Shown here one piece after another: positions 61,892-64,000 of a DNA stretch of 64,000 nucleotides. A model generated the notes under the pieces. The model had not been told where the DNA came from. It searched no databases and saw only the letters and a list, made by a program, of their open reading frames with translations. The stretch lies in contig JAITDI010000025.1 in assembly GCA_031282625.1 (NCBI GenBank), positions 1 through 64,000 of the forward strand, written 5' to 3'. Within the stretch, counting starts at the first letter, position 1. Every line of letters starts with the position of its first letter. A program made the position numbers and the translations under genes. This DNA comes from Candidatus Endomicrobiellum meruensis (lineage in GTDB: Bacteria > Elusimicrobiota > Endomicrobiia > Endomicrobiales > Endomicrobiaceae).

Positions 61892-63109
61892 CTAAATAAA
61901 AACTGGCAAAATAAATTTAATTGTTGTACCTTCACCGACCTTGCTTTCCGCCCAAATAGTACCCTTATACAAAGATATTATCTCGCTCGTCAGAGAAAGT
62001 CCCAAACCACTTCCTTTTAATTTTTCAAATCTATTTCTTTTTACTTGATAAAACTTTTCAAAAATCTTCTTTAACAACTCTTTAGGGATACCTATTCCAG
62101 TATCGGAAATCCAAACTTCAACAAACTTATCACCATAATCCTGAGATAACATAGCTTTTACAGAAATTGTATCGTCTTCCTTGGTAAACTTAAAAGCATT
62201 GTTTAAAATACCAGACACTGCAAGACCAAGCAAACAAGAATCAGCCGACACTGGAGGGAGTCCATCAATTATATCAATTATAAATTTCTTCTTTTCCAAA
62301 CTCGCAACAGATTTAAAATTGCGACTTTCTCGTTCAACAACTTCATCTATATAAGATGAAGCTCCTTTTGCTTTAACTTTTCCAGCTCTAAATTCTGCTA
62401 AACTTAAAACATTGTTTATAAAATACTTAAGTCTGTCTGCAGAATTTTTTATTGCATTCAATCCTTCAAGTATATCCTGAAAACCGCTCTTTTTAGCTTT
62501 CTCAATCATTAAATCTGAATACCCTTCTATAGCAGCCAACGGACTCCTAAACTCATGTGAAACACTTACAAGAAAATCATCTTTGAAACGTTTCTCGGAA
62601 TCTTCAAAACCTTTAGTAAAACGTTTGGAAACCAAAAATGCTATCAAAATGCTCAATAAATAGATAAAAAGAATTTTTTTAAAATAATTATAGAACAATT
62701 TTCTTGCTTGGGCATCATAGTAGGATCTGTAAAACCCTACCAATAAAGTTCCTGCAATTTTTCCGTCTATAGCTGTTACAGAGTGCGAATATTTATATAT
62801 TCTCTCTTCTTCTAAAACGCTTTTTTCGCCTACAGAAAAAACTTCGCCTGCCGAAGAAAGAAAAGATACATAAGCAACACCTGAATCAAAAACATCAAAT
62901 ATTGAATTAAAAAATGATTTCTCTTTTTCTAATTTTGTCAAACTTCCATAAGAACTGATAAACGATTTTAAAAATTTCTCACTTTCTGTTTGAACAGCAG
63001 TATTGAAAAAAAAAGCTCTACAGCCAAAAAAAATAGCTAAATTAACAAAAACCGCAAAAACAAATAACAAAAAAAGAGAAAATAAAATAAATTTAATTCT
63101 CAAATTCAT
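61892..63109 (-). CDS. Sensor histidine kinase
   Basis: The 405-residue kinase has two membrane helices (about residues 7-30 and 145-165) around an extracytoplasmic sensor of about 115 residues. A HisKA domain with 'VSHEFRSPLAAIEGYSDL' (His at about 185) and a HATPase domain with N box 'NNAFKFT', G1 'DTGIGIP' and G2 'GSGLGLSL' follow. It pairs with the OmpR-type regulator downstream. The start codon has no good Shine-Dalgarno; a terminator-like hairpin ends about 18 bases before it. Confidence 0.92.
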   Translation of the reverse strand: MNLRIKFILFSLFLLFVFAVFVNLAIFFGCRAFFFNTAVQTESEKFLKSFISSYGSLTKLEKEKSFFNSIFDVFDSGVAYVSFLSSAGEVFSVGEKSVLEEERIYKYSHSVTAIDGKIAGTLLVGFYRSYYDAQARKLFYNYFKKILFIYLLSILIAFLVSKRFTKGFEDSEKRFKDDFLVSVSHEFRSPLAAIEGYSDLMIEKAKKSGFQDILEGLNAIKNSADRLKYFINNVLSLAEFRAGKVKAKGASSYIDEVVERESRNFKSVASLEKKKFIIDIIDGLPPVSADSCLLGLAVSGILNNAFKFTKEDDTISVKAMLSQDYGDKFVEVWISDTGIGIPKELLKKIFEKFYQVKRNRFEKLKGSGLGLSLTSEIISLYKGTIWAESKVGEGTTIKFILPVFI

Positions 63110-63119
63110 TTTAAAAACT

Positions 63120-63167
63120 TAAAATCCAGGCTGCTCCAACACAAATCTATCCTGATGGAACAGCCTG
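63120..63167 (-). terminator. Terminator/attenuator hairpin before the histidine kinase
   Basis: Arms caggctgctcca (63127-63138) and tggaacagcctg (63156-63167) form a 12-bp stem with one G-U and a 17-base loop. In the minus direction a T-rich stretch follows and runs to the histidine kinase start at 63109. It lies 10 bases past the stop of the DUF3566-like gene. Confidence 0.75.
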
Positions 63168-63176
63168 AAAATTCCA

Positions 63177-63473
63177 TTATTTATCTTTAGGCTCAAGAGA
63201 TATTACAACGCCAGTGTTCAATTTTGAAACTACAAAATTATAAAGCCATGCTACAACAAGTGCTCCTATTGCCATTATAACTGTGTAAAGCACTACAAAT
63301 ATAACCCAAGACAACAATTTTGCGCCAAAACCAAGACCTGCAGCCAAATCGGTTGGGAAAAAGAAAAACGTAACTAAACCTATAAGAGCTCCTAAAATTG
63401 CAAAAACAACAGGTAATACTTTAAGAACTGAAGCTACTTGGACTTTTTTCACATCGTAAAGGGACATTTGCAA
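63177..63473 (-). CDS. DUF3566-like small membrane protein
   Basis: The 98-residue protein has two membrane helices (about residues 17-37 and 50-80) and the short cytoplasmic ends typical of the DUF3566 family ('KVQVASVLKVLPVVFAILGAL', 'VVAWLYNFVVSKL', C-terminal 'GVVISLEPKD'). Function unknown. It has an aggag-type ribosome-binding site ('aaggagg') and a clear terminator, so it is probably its own unit. Confidence 0.75.
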   Translation of the reverse strand: MQMSLYDVKKVQVASVLKVLPVVFAILGALIGLVTFFFFPTDLAAGLGFGAKLLSWVIFVVLYTVIMAIGALVVAWLYNFVVSKLNTGVVISLEPKDK

Positions 63474-63607
63474 CCTCCTTTATTTTGTCTTCCAACCAAA
63501 CGATTGCTTTACGATAAAATAGTAACAGAATATTTTTTCAAAGTCAAATTTAAAAAATACCTCTTACGTTTTTGTCACAATCACAAAGCTAAAGATAAAA
63601 ACTAAAA

Positions 63608-64000
63608 TTACTTAGAAGCATATTCTTTTTTCATATCTTCAAGAGTCTTAGGAGCATAATCCTTTGCATGTCCTGCAGTCCCAAAATCTTTCATTTTTGA
63701 AATTATAAGATTTGTAAGAGCTGTTCTTGCAGGTCCCAGGTAATCTCTTGGGTCAAACTTCTCAGGAGTTTCCGTAAATACTTTTCTTATTGCAGCCGTA
63801 ATAGCAAGTCTTCCGTCAGTATCAACATTAATTTTTGATACGCCAAGTTTAATCGCTTCTTGAAGGCTAGCCATAGGTACACCAGTTGCTCCCGGCATTT
63901 TTCCGCCGTATTTATTTACTTCGTCAATCAATTCTTTAGGAACTGAAGAAGCGCCATGCAATACAATAGGAATATTTATCAACTCTCTTATTTTTTTCAA
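63608..64000 (-). CDS. fba: Class II fructose-1,6-bisphosphate aldolase, 3' part
   Basis: The 130 visible residues are the C-terminal part of the class II aldolase that splits or makes fructose-1,6-bisphosphate. The catalytic metal/phosphate site is seen as 'LHGASSVP' and 'GVSKINVDTDGRLA', then 'DPRDYLGPARTA' as in the FBA C-terminus. The gene continues beyond the right edge; the leucine codon TTG at the edge is internal, not a start. No terminator was recognised in the 134-bp gap after it, which contains only AT-rich sequence. Confidence 0.93.
   Translation of the reverse strand: MKKIRELINIPIVLHGASSVPKELIDEVNKYGGKMPGATGVPMASLQEAIKLGVSKINVDTDGRLAITAAIRKVFTETPEKFDPRDYLGPARTALTNLIISKMKDFGTAGHAKDYAPKTLEDMKKEYASK

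Noticed and set aside
1-64000. CRISPR arrays, prophage and tRNA/rRNA genes
   Set aside because: No regularly spaced direct repeats, no phage structural genes and no GGTTCGAATC-type tRNA arms were recognised in any gap read by eye.

Overview
The window is AT-rich chromosomal DNA from a Gram-negative-type bacterium. It encodes LptE-like, LolA-like, autotransporter and PorV-like outer-membrane proteins, and the anaerobic enzyme pyruvate:ferredoxin oxidoreductase. This mix, with the FlgD/type-IX-sorting-like C-terminal module, the PorV/TPR proteins, the GTP-dependent PEP carboxykinase and several decayed genes, best fits Elusimicrobiota, most likely an Endomicrobium-type lineage (termite-gut flagellate symbionts and relatives). 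The assignment is inferred from gene content; no rRNA gene is present to settle it.

Layout. Positions 1-101 hold the end of a + strand gene. From 257 to about 45,100 nearly everything is on the minus strand in tightly packed, often overlapping housekeeping units. In plus-coordinate order these are: recO, two CorC/HlyC-type CBS membrane proteins, ybeY, a PgpH-like HD phosphodiesterase and aspS; a Nudix hydrolase, PEP carboxykinase, ndk, pssA and psd; a decayed insertion sequence (11,521-12,298) with matching terminal inverted repeats and a tiny signal-peptide ORF; a metallo-beta-lactamase-fold hydrolase, pgpA, pgsA, rimO, a RodZ-like protein, a LolA-like protein and ftsK; a small winged-helix protein and accB; pnp and rpsO with a large hairpin between them; a LysM/M23 peptidase; a 560-bp stretch with broken coding remnants; a Pmp-like autotransporter; an FtsL/DivIC-like protein, lptE, leuS, tlyA, dxs, ispA, xseB, xseA, rny, the 5-formyl-THF cyclo-ligase gene, rarA, a candidate 6S RNA, zapA and a ZapB-like coiled coil; the four-subunit por operon; recR and dnaX.

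From 45,264 the organisation changes. A secreted orphan protein with its own terminator is followed by a three-gene + strand glycosylation island (UGM-like flavoprotein, GtrA-type flippase, PMT-like membrane glycosyltransferase). clpB and a frameshifted cysE follow on the minus strand, then a second secreted orphan on the + strand. Positions 54,322-61,115 are a minus-strand run of exported proteins: two with RHS/YD-like repeats, an anchored possible OB-fold protein, a free-standing sorting-domain-like protein and a PorV-like barrel fused to TPRs. A two-component pair, a DUF3566-type membrane protein and the 3' part of a class II fructose-bisphosphate aldolase complete the window.

How it fits together. 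Central carbon genes (por, pckG, fba) support an anaerobic glycolytic/gluconeogenic metabolism. psd, pssA, pgsA and pgpA supply phosphatidylethanolamine and phosphatidylglycerol; dxs and ispA feed isoprenoid carrier lipids; lptE, lolA and M23 serve the envelope. The decayed IS, the gene remnants, the frameshifted cysE and a substitution in the psd self-cleavage motif suggest ongoing genome erosion. The accessory genes that remain intact are mostly exported or surface proteins, as expected for a host-associated organism. The best candidates for something new are the exported-protein cluster at 54-61 kb and the structured RNA next to zapA.
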